5,685 nucleotides of DNA from Myxococcaceae bacterium. GTDB lineage: Bacteria; Myxococcota; Myxococcia; Myxococcales; Myxococcaceae. Within the stretch, counting starts at the first letter, position 1; every line of letters starts with the position of its first letter. Positions 1 through 5,685 of the stretch are shown one piece after another. Location of the stretch: positions 1 to 5,685 of the forward strand of contig JAGSPQ010000284.1 in the NCBI GenBank assembly GCA_018262385.1, in the 5' to 3' direction. The notes below the pieces were generated by a model. That model made no database searches and was not told the origin of the DNA. It saw only the letters and a list, made by a program, of their open reading frames with translations. The position numbers and the translations under genes were made by a program.

Positions 1-123
1 CTGGCCCGCGAAGAGCGGGTGGTGGTCGGCGCCGCCGGGGCCTACGAAGCGCGCTGTCGCAAGTGTCACGTTCCCAACCCCACCGAGGCGACGCCCCCGC
101 AGAACCTCGAGCTGTTCAAGTGA
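1..123 (+). CDS. tdk: Thymidine kinase, C-terminal end (5' part lies outside the window)
   Basis: Frame 1 is open from the first base and ends at TGA 121-123, giving the last 40 residues of a protein. The visible stretch VVVGAAGAYEARCRKCH has the shape of the TK1-type thymidine kinase C-terminus: a hydrophobic strand, a glycine, a tyrosine (fragment residue 15) in the thymidine-binding lasso region, then a CxxCH motif (C19, C22, H23) that supplies the second half of the structural zinc site. Bacillus-type Tdk ends in a very similar way. The enzyme phosphorylates thymidine to dTMP with ATP in the cytoplasm (thymidine salvage). The kinase core, Walker A motif and first zinc cysteine pair are not in the window, so intactness cannot be judged. 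The tail after the zinc motif (17 residues, Pro/Thr/Glu-rich) is unremarkable. The following gene starts 6 nt later, so the two are almost certainly co-transcribed. Confidence 0.85.
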   Translation: MAREERVVVGAAGAYEARCRKCHVPNPTEATPPQNLELFK

Positions 124-129
124 GCTTCC

Positions 130-945
130 ATGCGTGACGCGCTCTACGAGAAGGTGCCGTTTCGACTCAACGAGCTGGAGCACCGGTACGGGCCGCAGGT
201 GCACCTGGTCGGCAACCCCTACCTGCTGTCGCTGCTGGCGACGCTCTGCTCGAAAGAGACGATTCAGCCGCAGGTGAACCGGCTGGTGGCGGTGCTCTAC
301 ACCGACCTGATCACGATGACGGTGAACCACGAGTTCCCGCGCAAGTCGGTGGCGATCCCCACCCGGATGATCGACCACACCCCCAAGGGCATCTACCAGG
401 GCGAGGTGATCGACGACGAGATCCGGGCGATCAGCGTCAACATCGCGCGCGCGGGCACGCTGCCCTCGCAGGTGACGTTCGATCTGCTCAACACCGTGCT
501 CACCCCTCGGCTGGTGCGGCAGGACCACATCATCATGAGCCGGATGCTCGACAACTCCGAGCAGGTGGTCGGCAGCAACATCGGCGGCGCGAAGATCGGC
601 GGCGACGTCGACGACGCGATCGTGATCTTCCCCGACCCGATGGGCGCCACCGGCGGCTCGCTGTCGACCGCGATCGAGATGTACAAGAAGAAGGTCGCCG
701 GGAAGATGCGCAAGGTGATCTGCGTGCACCTGATCGTCACCCCCGAGTACCTGCGGCGGATGACCAAGGATCACCCCGACGCCCAGATCTACGCCCTGCG
801 GCTCGATCGCGGGCTGTCGCCGCCCGAGGTGTTCGACACCATCCCCGGCCAGCTCTGGGACAAAGAGCGCGGGCTCGACGATCGCCAGTACATCGTCCCC
901 GGCGGCGGCGGAATGGGCGAAGTGATGAACAACGCGTACGTCTAG
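130..945 (+). CDS. upp: Uracil phosphoribosyltransferase-like protein, enlarged form
   Basis: The 271-residue product resembles uracil phosphoribosyltransferase (uracil + PRPP to UMP + PPi; cytoplasmic pyrimidine salvage). Matching landmarks are the IARAG segment (about residues 105-109, equivalent to ILRAG of UPRTase), the PRPP loop PDPMGATGGS at 168-177 (family pattern DPMLATGGS), a strand VICVHLIVTPE after it, and YIVPG at 254-258 (family pattern YIIPG). The usual family length is about 208 residues. The extra length here lies in an extended N-terminus, in the region between IARAG and the PRPP loop, and in an insert of about 20 residues before YIVPG. The C-terminal GDAGD motif that normally follows is replaced by GGGMGEV, so exact base specificity is uncertain. 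The tdk stop TGA 121-123 is in the same frame, so ATG 130 is the first possible start. Only a weak GAG at 122-124 precedes it, which suggests coupled translation. An uncharacterised UPRTase-family paralogue is the alternative. Confidence 0.8.
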   Translation: MRDALYEKVPFRLNELEHRYGPQVHLVGNPYLLSLLATLCSKETIQPQVNRLVAVLYTDLITMTVNHEFPRKSVAIPTRMIDHTPKGIYQGEVIDDEIRAISVNIARAGTLPSQVTFDLLNTVLTPRLVRQDHIIMSRMLDNSEQVVGSNIGGAKIGGDVDDAIVIFPDPMGATGGSLSTAIEMYKKKVAGKMRKVICVHLIVTPEYLRRMTKDHPDAQIYALRLDRGLSPPEVFDTIPGQLWDKERGLDDRQYIVPGGGGMGEVMNNAYV

Positions 946-955
946 CGGGAGGCAG

Positions 956-1489
956 ATGGCTTTTTACGATTCTGACGTCAGTGTGATGATCGACTCGGCC
1001 ACCGTCGAGGCGCGGGTGCGCGAGCTGGGGGTGCAGATCGCGCGGGACTACCAGGGCAAGGACCTGACGCTGATCGGGATCTTGAAGGGCAGCGTGTTCT
1101 TCACCACCGACCTGGCGCGGGCGATCGACCTGCCGCTGACCGTCGAGTTCCTCGGGGTGTCGTCGTACCAGGGCGGCACCGAGACCACTGGCGAGGTGCG
1201 GATCACGTCCGACCTCACCAAGCCGATGGCCGGCAAGCACCTGCTGATCGTCGAGGACATCATCGACACCGGCCTGACGATGAAGTTCCTGCTCGAGAAC
1301 CTCTCGGCCCGTCATCCGGCGAGCTTGAAGATCTGCACCCTGCTCGAGAAGCCGTCGCGGGCGCGGACCACGGTTCCGATCGACTACAAGGGCTTCGTGA
1401 TCGAGGACAAGTTCGTCGTCGGCTACGGGCTCGACTTCGACGAGGTGTACCGGAACCTGCCGTTCATCGGGGTGATGAAGGGCAAGTAG
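956..1489 (+). CDS. hpt: Hypoxanthine (guanine) phosphoribosyltransferase
   Basis: The 177-residue product has normal length for bacterial HPRT, which makes IMP (and usually GMP) from hypoxanthine or guanine and PRPP in the cytoplasm. The motifs appear in the expected order: LKGS at 43-46, which binds pyrophosphate; SSY at 69-71 opening the mobile active-site loop; the PRPP signature VEDIIDTGLTM at 99-109, with the acidic pair E100/D101, catalytic D104 and phosphate-binding T105-T108; and FVVGYGLDFDEVYRNLP at 153-169, where F153 stacks on the purine and D160 matches the Mg-binding aspartate of human HPRT. All key positions look intact, so the enzyme should be active. ATG 956 follows a GGGAGG Shine-Dalgarno (947-952) with a short 3-nt spacer. 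The upp-like stop is 10 nt upstream, consistent with one tdk-upp-hpt transcript. Xanthine or guanine preference cannot be decided from motifs alone. Confidence 0.95.
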   Translation: MAFYDSDVSVMIDSATVEARVRELGVQIARDYQGKDLTLIGILKGSVFFTTDLARAIDLPLTVEFLGVSSYQGGTETTGEVRITSDLTKPMAGKHLLIVEDIIDTGLTMKFLLENLSARHPASLKICTLLEKPSRARTTVPIDYKGFVIEDKFVVGYGLDFDEVYRNLPFIGVMKGK

Positions 1490-1496
1490 CCCGGGT

Positions 1497-1519
1497 GGGG
1501 CACGGCCTACCCGTGCTTC
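1497..1519 (+). terminator. Hairpin just after hpt, candidate terminator
   Basis: GGGGCACGG (1497-1505) can pair with CCGTGCTTC (1511-1519) across the 5-nt loop CCTAC. The stem has 9 bp, of which two are G-U pairs, and it begins 7 nt after the hpt stop codon. The position fits 3'-end formation for the salvage operon. No U-tract follows, so a classical intrinsic terminator is not supported; an RNA-stabilising stem or a Rho-assisted end is equally possible. Confidence 0.4.
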
Positions 1520-1575
1520 GACAGGCTCAGCATGAACGGGTTGACCGTTCCTCCCGAGCCCAGTCGAGGGAAGGG
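1510..1575. repeat. Imperfect inverted repeat, dispersed-palindrome type
   Basis: The left arm (1510-1539) contains TTCGACAGGCTCAG and ends in GAACGG. The right arm (1545-1575) starts with CCGTTC and carries the inverted, diverged counterpart GAGCCCAGTCGAGGG. The innermost 6 bp (1534-1539 with 1545-1550) pair perfectly around the loop GTTGA. Further out the arms match with scattered mismatches and a one-base offset. The core TTCGACAGGCTCAG, near GAACGG, resembles a short palindromic element that I recall as dispersed in intergenic regions of many GC-rich bacteria; this is from memory and not checked. It lies between two convergent genes, where it could act as a bidirectional 3'-end structure. 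Its left arm overlaps the hpt hairpin, so the two folds exclude each other. Confidence 0.6.
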
Positions 1576-1588
1576 TGAGCCGGAAGAG

Positions 1589-2365
1589 TCAGCCGGCGTC
1601 GGCCGCCGTCGGCGCCGCGACCGGCGCAGGTGCAGGCGGCGGGACCGGCGCAGGCGTCGGAGGCGGGGCAGGGCGCACCGGCTCGGCCGGGGGCGCCGAC
1701 AGGGTATTGATCGCCCGGCGCAGCGCCTCGGCCAGCGCCTTGGCCTCGGGCTCGACCGCGCTGATCATCTGGTTGGCCGCGCGGCTGTGCCGGCTCTCGA
1801 CGCTCGAGGCGAGCTTCAGCTGCGCGAGCGCCTCTTCGATCTGCCGCTGGCCGTCTTCGAGCCGCTTGCGAGCGGTGTAGAACGCGACGTCCGATCGCAG
1901 CTGCTTCAGGGTCAGCCGCTGCTCGTCGGTCAGCCCGGCCAGCTTCTCCGCCCGCCGCAGGTAGTAGAGGCCCTGATCGAGCAGCTTCGGGTCCTCGGAG
2001 TTCACCCGCGGCCGCGCCAGCCCCTCGAGCACTCCGAACAGCGCCCGGTCGAGCGAGTCGCGATCCTCGTACTTCACGTTGATCACCCCCATCGGCGAGG
2101 TGCCCTCGAGCTCGATCGGCGCATAGGCGTCGGCCAGCGCAGCGTCGGCGGGCTGCCAGGGGTCGGCGCCGATCGGCATCATCCGGCCCTTGAGCACCAC
2201 CAGCTTTCCGTCCCGGTTCTCGAGAGTGAAGGTCTTGGCGTTGATCTGCGAGAGGAGGAAGACGGTCGCCCCCGCCAGCCCGACCACCAGGGTGGTCACG
2301 ACCAGCCGTTTGAGGAAGGTCAGAAGCCGGGAACCGAAGGAGGGTGGGGATGAGGGGAGCGCCAT
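1589..2365 (-). CDS. Hypothetical single-pass membrane protein with Pro/Ala-rich tail
   Basis: I do not recognise a family. The 258-residue product has a basic-flanked hydrophobic segment at about 21-39 (after K19, R20) with no clear cleavage site or lipobox, so it is probably an N-in signal anchor with the bulk outside the cytoplasm. Residues 44-110 look like a mixed beta region (TFTLENRDGKLVVLKG, then a stretch with PWQPAD and IELEGTSP). Residues 125-215 are predicted by eye to be mostly helical, with charged patterns such as RKRLEDGQRQIEEALAQLKL. Residues 222-258 are almost only Pro, Ala, Val and Thr, like a wall-spanning or flexible linker. ATG 2365 has no good Shine-Dalgarno in front of it but precedes the membrane segment at a sensible distance. 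The gene converges on hpt and diverges from the coiled-coil gene. Such Pro/Ala-rich proteins are sometimes mislabelled as IF-2; nothing here supports a translation factor. Confidence 0.75.
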   Translation of the reverse strand: MALPSSPPSFGSRLLTFLKRLVVTTLVVGLAGATVFLLSQINAKTFTLENRDGKLVVLKGRMMPIGADPWQPADAALADAYAPIELEGTSPMGVINVKYEDRDSLDRALFGVLEGLARPRVNSEDPKLLDQGLYYLRRAEKLAGLTDEQRLTLKQLRSDVAFYTARKRLEDGQRQIEEALAQLKLASSVESRHSRAANQMISAVEPEAKALAEALRRAINTLSAPPAEPVRPAPPPTPAPVPPPAPAPVAAPTAADAG

Positions 2366-2402
2366 GGCGGTTGGAGCATGTACGAACCGGCTGCCACTTT
2401 CA

Positions 2403-2430
2403 TTGGGGGTCGTAGATTCGGCCCTATATT
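2403..2430 (+). promoter_or_regulatory. Candidate sigma70-type promoter for the coiled-coil gene
   Basis: TATATT (2425-2430) matches the -10 consensus at 5 of 6 positions. TTGGGG (2403-2408) matches -35 at 3 of 6, with 16 nt between them. It lies in the AT-richer divergent gap. A start about 7 nt after the -10 box would give a nearly leaderless mRNA that omits the AGGA in front of GTG 2441, so either the promoter or the ribosome-binding-site call may be wrong. Confidence 0.3.
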
Positions 2431-2431
2431 C

Positions 2432-2435
2432 AGGA
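2432..2435 (+). promoter_or_regulatory. Shine-Dalgarno AGGA deciding start GTG 2441
   Basis: AGGA sits 5 nt before GTG 2441, an acceptable spacing. The only upstream ATG in frame (2378) has GGAG just 1 nt away. The codons between 2378 and 2440 include AGA, ATA and AGG, which are rare in this window. Both facts favour GTG 2441. Confidence 0.5.
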
Positions 2436-2440
2436 CTCTG

Positions 2441-5400
2441 GTGGGTACCACGTTCAAGCGGCTCGGCTTATCCGAGCTTTTGCCACGCTACGTCTTCGCT
2501 GAAGGGCTCTATGCCCGACGGCGGGTCCTCGAGGTCGGGGCCGTAGCGACAACCCGGGGTGAGTCGGCGCGATTCCTCCTCACCCGGGGAGCCCGCACTG
2601 TCCTCGCCTGCGATGCGGACGTCGGCGCGGTCGAGGCGGCAAACAAGGCGAACTCCGCGCAAGGGCTGCGGTACCGGGCGAACGTCTTCGACGATCTGGA
2701 GGGCGGCAGCTTCGACGTGGTGATGGTGGCCGACCTGGCGCCCTACGTCCGGGCCCCCGAGCTGCTGCGCGAGCTGACCCGGCTGCTGTCGCGGGGCGGG
2801 GTGCTGATCGGCGGCCTGCGCAACCCGGCCGGGCTGGCGCTCTCGATGGTGATGGAGGCCGAAGAGGGCGAGCCGCCGCCGACCTGGGGCCAGCTGCTCG
2901 ACGCGCTCTCCTCTCATTTCCCCTCGGTCGAGGTGGCGACCCAGAGCCCGGTGCTCGGCTACCAGCTGGCGTTCGAGCGGGGCGATGGGCTGCAGGTCGA
3001 CGGCTCGCTCGCCGAGGCCACCGAGGCCGCCTACTTCGTCGCGATCGCCGGCCAGGAGCCGGTGCGGGCCGTCGACCCCACCTGGGTGCAGCTGCCTCCC
3101 GAGCCGCTCGCCTACACCGGCGGGAAGCTCGAAGAGTCGGCCCGGCGCGGGCGGGAGTGGCAGGAGCGCACCGAGCGGATGAAGGAGCTGCTCGAGCGCG
3201 CCAAGAAAGACGTCAGCACCAAAGAGAGCGATCTGAAGGAGGTGCGCGAGCAGCTGCTGGGCGCGCGCGAGGGGGTCGCCCGCCTCACCGTTCAGCTCGA
3301 GGAACTCGGCAAGCGGCCCAGGGCGCTCGAGCAGCAGGACGAGCTGGCCGGGCGGATCCGCCGGCTGGAGGCCGAGCTGGGCGTCGCCCGCGAGCGGGCC
3401 CAGGACGCCGAAGGCCGCGTCCACGCCTCGCGCGCCGAGTCCGACGCCCAGGCCCGGGCGCAGAAAGACGCCGCCGTCGAGGCGATCGCCGCCCAGGAGA
3501 TCGCCCGGCTCGAGCGCTCCCGCCGCGAAGAGCTGGTGACCCAGCTGGAGGACGCGCGGACCCGGCTCGCCTCGGCCTACGAGCAGCACGGCAAGCTGCA
3601 GGACGAGCTGGCCAACGGCCGGGTCGAGCTCGAGCGCACCCGGCTCCAGGCCGATCGGATCGTCGAGACACTCAGCGTGCGCGAGCGCGAGCTGGCGACC
3701 GCGAAGGAACGCGAGGTCAAGCTGGCCGAGGGACGCAGCGAGGCGCTCTCGGCGGTCGAGGTGCTCGAAGGGCAGCTCGAGCAGCTGCGCGCGCGATCCG
3801 GCGAAGCCCTGGCGCAGCTCGAGCGAAAGGAGAGCGAGCGGCTGGCGGCGATGCGCTCGGTCGAGCTGGAGACCCAGTCGCGGATGCGGTTCGAGCAGGA
3901 TCTTTCCCGTTCCCAGGCCGAGCTGGCGCAGGCGCAGGCGCTGGTACAGCAGCTCGAGGGTGAGCGGCCGGCGTTCGACACCGAGCTGCAGGAAGCGAAG
4001 GCGGGCGCCAACCGCCTCGCGCGCGACATCGAGGTGCTCGCCGGATCCGAGCGGACCTGGCGCGCGATGGCCCAGGAGCTCGAGCAGCGGCTGGCCAACA
4101 CCCAGGCCAACGTCGAGACGCTCAGCGAGCAGCTCACCCAGGCCGAGGCGGCGAAGGAAGCCGAGGTCGCGCGCTACCGGCGGCTGGAGAAGGACCTGAC
4201 CACCGCGGTGGGCGCCGAGCGCAGCGCCCGGGAGCAGGCCGAGGTCGCGCTGGCCGCCACCCGTGAGGACGTGAGCCGGCTCTCGGCACAGACGCGGGAG
4301 CTCTCCGCGCAGCGCGACGGCCTCGACGAGAAGGTCGCCGAGCTGGAAGGCAAGCGGTCGTCGATCGCCGGGCAGGCGGGCGAGCTCGAAGGCCGGGTGA
4401 AGCAGCTCGAGGCCCACGAAGCGGAGCTGACGAAGGCGCTGGGCGAGGCGCGGGAGGCCGAGGCGACGCTGCGGCAGGACGCCTCGGAACAGGGCCGGCA
4501 GTGGGCGATCGAGCGGGCGCGGTTCACCGGCCGGCTCGACGAGGTGGGCGGCGCGCTCGTGCAGGCCCAGAGCCTGGTCAGCGGGCTCGATCTGAAGCTC
4601 GCCCGGCTGACCGCCGAGGCCGCCGAGGCGCTCCAGAAGGGCACCGAGGCCGTGAGGGCGCTCGACGAGCGGGTCGAGACCCTGACCCGGGAGCTCGCCG
4701 CCCGCACCGCCGATCGGGATGCGCTCGCGGGCGATCTGATCGAGGAAGAGGCGCGCGCGCAGGGGCTCGCGGCCGAGCTGGCCGAGCACCAGTCGCTGCT
4801 GGCCTCCGCCGAGGTCGAGTCGAACCAGCGGAAGGCGGCGATCGGGCAGCTTCAGCAGAAGCTCGAGGAGTCCGAGCGGCGGTTCCAGAGCACCGACGTC
4901 GAGCTGCACAAACAGATCTCGGCGCTCGAGGAGACCGGCCGCAAGCAGACCGCCGAGGCGGCGGCGGCCAAGGCGTCGCTCGAGGAGATGCTCCGCAAGG
5001 GGCAGGCGGTGCTCGACCGCACCCGCCACGAGAATCAGGAGGCGACCGCCGCGCTGGTCTCGGCACACGAAGCGAAGCTCGCCGCGCTCGGCGCCGAGCA
5101 GGCCGACGCCCGGCGCGACCACCAGCAGAAGCTCGAGGCGCTCGCGGCTGAGCAGGCGCGTGAACGGCAGGCCCACCAGGATCAGCTCGCCGCGCTCTCT
5201 GCCGAGCAGCAGCAGGCGCGGGTGGGCGAGGTCGAGACGCTCTCTGCCGAGCACCGCCGCCAGCTCGAAGCGCTCGAGGCCCGCGCCGAGCAGGAGCGCC
5301 AGGCGCACCGGCAGCAGCTCGCCGCGCTCTCCGCCGAGCACGCGCAGGCCCAGCAGGAGAACCAGCAGCAGCTCGACGCGCTCGCCGCGGCGCACGAGCA

Positions 5401-5685
5401 GGCCCGGGCCGAGAGCCAGCAGCGGATTGATCGGCTCGTCGCCGACCTCGAGCAGACGCGCAAGGAGCACCAGCAGCAGTCGGGCGCGATCTCCTCCGAG
5501 CTCGAGCTGGAGCAGCAGAAGCACCGGCAGGAAGTCGAGGCGATCCGCGGTGAGCTCGAGCGGGCGCGCGCGGATCACCAGCAGCAGTCGGAAGCGAGCG
5601 CGGGCGAGCTGGCCAAGGTCCGGGCGGCGCTCGAGGCGAGCGCGGCCGAGCTGCAGCGGCTGAGCGCGGAGCACCAGCAGAAGCT
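2441..5685 (+). CDS. Methyltransferase-like domain fused to a giant coiled coil (3' end outside the window)
   Basis: One frame stays open for 1081 codons from GTG 2441 to the window end with no stop or frameshift. Residues 25-206 have the strand order of a class I SAM-dependent methyltransferase: strand 1 RRRVLEVG (26-33), strand 2 TVLACDAD ending in acidic D58, strand 4 FDVVMVADLAPYV (91-103), the LLSRGGVLIGG turn and strand 5 (115-125), and a C-terminal pair FPSVEVATQSPV (160-171) and YFVAIAG (198-204). The glycine loop is degenerate (after G33: AVATTRG, without the usual GxG), so SAM binding is doubtful. From about residue 229 to 1081 the protein is Leu/Glu/Gln/Arg/Ala-rich coiled coil with prolines only at 293 and 510 and none in the last 571 residues. 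From residue 876 it is built mainly of 18-residue repeats. No signal peptide or membrane segment is visible, so it is probably cytoplasmic. It is divergent from the membrane-protein gene. The architecture recalls myxobacterial AglZ and FrzS (degenerate signalling domain plus long coiled coil), but only in layout. It lacks a Walker A motif, which argues against SMC or SbcC. Function is unknown to me. Confidence 0.85.
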   Translation, partial: MGTTFKRLGLSELLPRYVFAEGLYARRRVLEVGAVATTRGESARFLLTRGARTVLACDADVGAVEAANKANSAQGLRYRANVFDDLEGGSFDVVMVADLAPYVRAPELLRELTRLLSRGGVLIGGLRNPAGLALSMVMEAEEGEPPPTWGQLLDALSSHFPSVEVATQSPVLGYQLAFERGDGLQVDGSLAEATEAAYFVAIAGQEPVRAVDPTWVQLPPEPLAYTGGKLEESARRGREWQERTERMKELLERAKKDVSTKESDLKEVREQLLGAREGVARLTVQLEELGKRPRALEQQDELAGRIRRLEAELGVARERAQDAEGRVHASRAESDAQARAQKDAAVEAIAAQEIARLERSRREELVTQLEDARTRLASAYEQHGKLQDELANGRVELERTRLQADRIVETLSVRERELATAKEREVKLAEGRSEALSAVEVLEGQLEQLRARSGEALAQLERKESERLAAMRSVELETQSRMRFEQDLSRSQAELAQAQALVQQLEGERPAFDTELQEAKAGANRLARDIEVLAGSERTWRAMAQELEQRLANTQANVETLSEQLTQAEAAKEAEVARYRRLEKDLTTAVGAERSAREQAEVALAATREDVSRLSAQTRELSAQRDGLDEKVAELEGKRSSIAGQAGELEGRVKQLEAHEAELTKALGEAREAEATLRQDASEQGRQWAIERARFTGRLDEVGGALVQAQSLVSGLDLKLARLTAEAAEALQKGTEAVRALDERVETLTRELAARTADRDALAGDLIEEEARAQGLAAELAEHQSLLASAEVESNQRKAAIGQLQQKLEESERRFQSTDVELHKQISALEETGRKQTAEAAAAKASLEEMLRKGQAVLDRTRHENQEATAALVSAHEAKLAALGAEQADARRDHQQKLEALAAEQARERQAHQDQLAALSAEQQQARVGEVETLSAEHRRQLEALEARAEQERQAHRQQLAALSAEHAQAQQENQQQLDALAAAHEQARAESQQRIDRLVADLEQTRKEHQQQSGAISSELELEQQKHRQEVEAIRGELERARADHQQQSEASAGELAKVRAALEASAAELQRLSAEHQQK
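5066..5685 (+). repeat. 18-residue (54-nt) coiled-coil repeats inside the methyltransferase-like fusion gene
   Basis: Ten units of exactly 18 codons can be read, most beginning with His-Gln/Arg-x-x-Leu. They start at 5066, 5120, 5174, 5252, 5306, 5360, 5414, 5468, 5522 and 5576. An 8-codon partial unit (5228-5251) follows the third, a 14-codon segment (5630-5671) follows the tenth, and a new unit opens at 5672. Typical members are HRQQLAALSAEHAQAQQE and HQQKLEALAAEQARERQA. The 26 bases at 5183-5208 and 5315-5340 are identical except one, so part of the array was copied recently or is being homogenised. Eighteen residues equal five turns of a straight alpha helix. Confidence 0.8.

Noticed and set aside
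737..1315. Minus-strand ORF of 192 codons across upp and hpt
   Set aside because: It lies opposite clear phosphoribosyltransferase motifs and encodes a His/Arg-rich sequence without recognisable features.
1579..1597. Small hairpin GCCGG / CCGGC over the stop of the minus-strand gene
   Set aside because: It has only 5 bp with a 9-nt loop, includes the stop codon, and is expected by chance in sequence this GC-rich.
1532..2353. Plus-strand ORF of 273 codons opposite the membrane-protein gene
   Set aside because: The product is Arg-rich low complexity, while the minus strand gives a membrane anchor, ordered regions and a sensible start.
2378..2440. ATG 2378 as start of the coiled-coil gene
   Set aside because: GGAG is only 1 nt from it, the added codons are rare ones, and it would leave 12 nt between divergent start codons. 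Kept as a possibility in the findings.
2537..2570. Possible Walker A motif (G33-AVATTR-G40) implying an SMC or SbcC-type ATPase
   Set aside because: The spacing and the Lys-Ser/Thr of GxxxxGK(S/T) are absent, and the following strand and acidic residue fit a methyltransferase-like Rossmann fold.
3157..5663. Plus-strand ORFs at 3157-3963, 4501-5151 and 5160-5663
   Set aside because: They are Arg/Gly/Ala/Ser-rich shadows in other frames of the continuous coiled-coil frame, which shows no frameshift.
2468..5674. Long minus-strand ORF (1068 codons) opposite the coiled-coil gene
   Set aside because: Its product is a Leu/Arg/Gly-rich low-complexity string with no domain, and it is the exact codon mirror of a frame that encodes a recognisable Rossmann domain and coiled coil.
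5066..5685. CRISPR-like or satellite DNA array
   Set aside because: The periodicity is in codons of an open frame (54 nt, diverged at DNA level), without constant repeats and unique spacers.

Overview
The window is very GC-rich. Its codons almost always end in G or C, and its genes are closely packed. Together with a TK1-type thymidine kinase tail, an enlarged uracil phosphoribosyltransferase and a giant coiled-coil protein, this suggests a Myxococcota-type (former deltaproteobacterial) chromosome. That assignment is an inference from style and gene content; no marker in the window proves it.

Positions 1-1489 (+ strand) hold what looks like one nucleotide-salvage operon: the last 40 codons of thymidine kinase (tdk), a uracil phosphoribosyltransferase-like gene (upp-like), and hypoxanthine phosphoribosyltransferase (hpt). 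The gaps between them are only 6 and 10 nt. As a set they would recover thymidine, uracil and hypoxanthine/guanine as nucleotides, two of the three steps using PRPP.

Positions 1490-1588 separate hpt from a convergent gene. They contain a hairpin directly after hpt and, overlapping it, an imperfect inverted repeat that resembles a palindromic element dispersed in many bacterial genomes. Positions 1589-2365 (- strand) encode a 258-residue single-pass membrane protein with a Pro/Ala-rich C-terminal tail and no family I can name.

Positions 2366-2440 are a short, relatively AT-rich divergent intergenic region with a candidate promoter. From 2441 to the window end, one uninterrupted + strand reading frame of at least 1081 codons encodes a class I methyltransferase-like Rossmann domain (about residues 25-206) followed by a coiled coil of at least 850 residues. 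The last 206 visible residues consist mainly of 18-residue repeats, and the gene continues past the window. This fusion, with a degenerate SAM-binding loop, is the most unusual item here. A pseudo-enzyme head on a very long coiled coil suggests a structural or scaffold protein, but its function cannot be read from the sequence.
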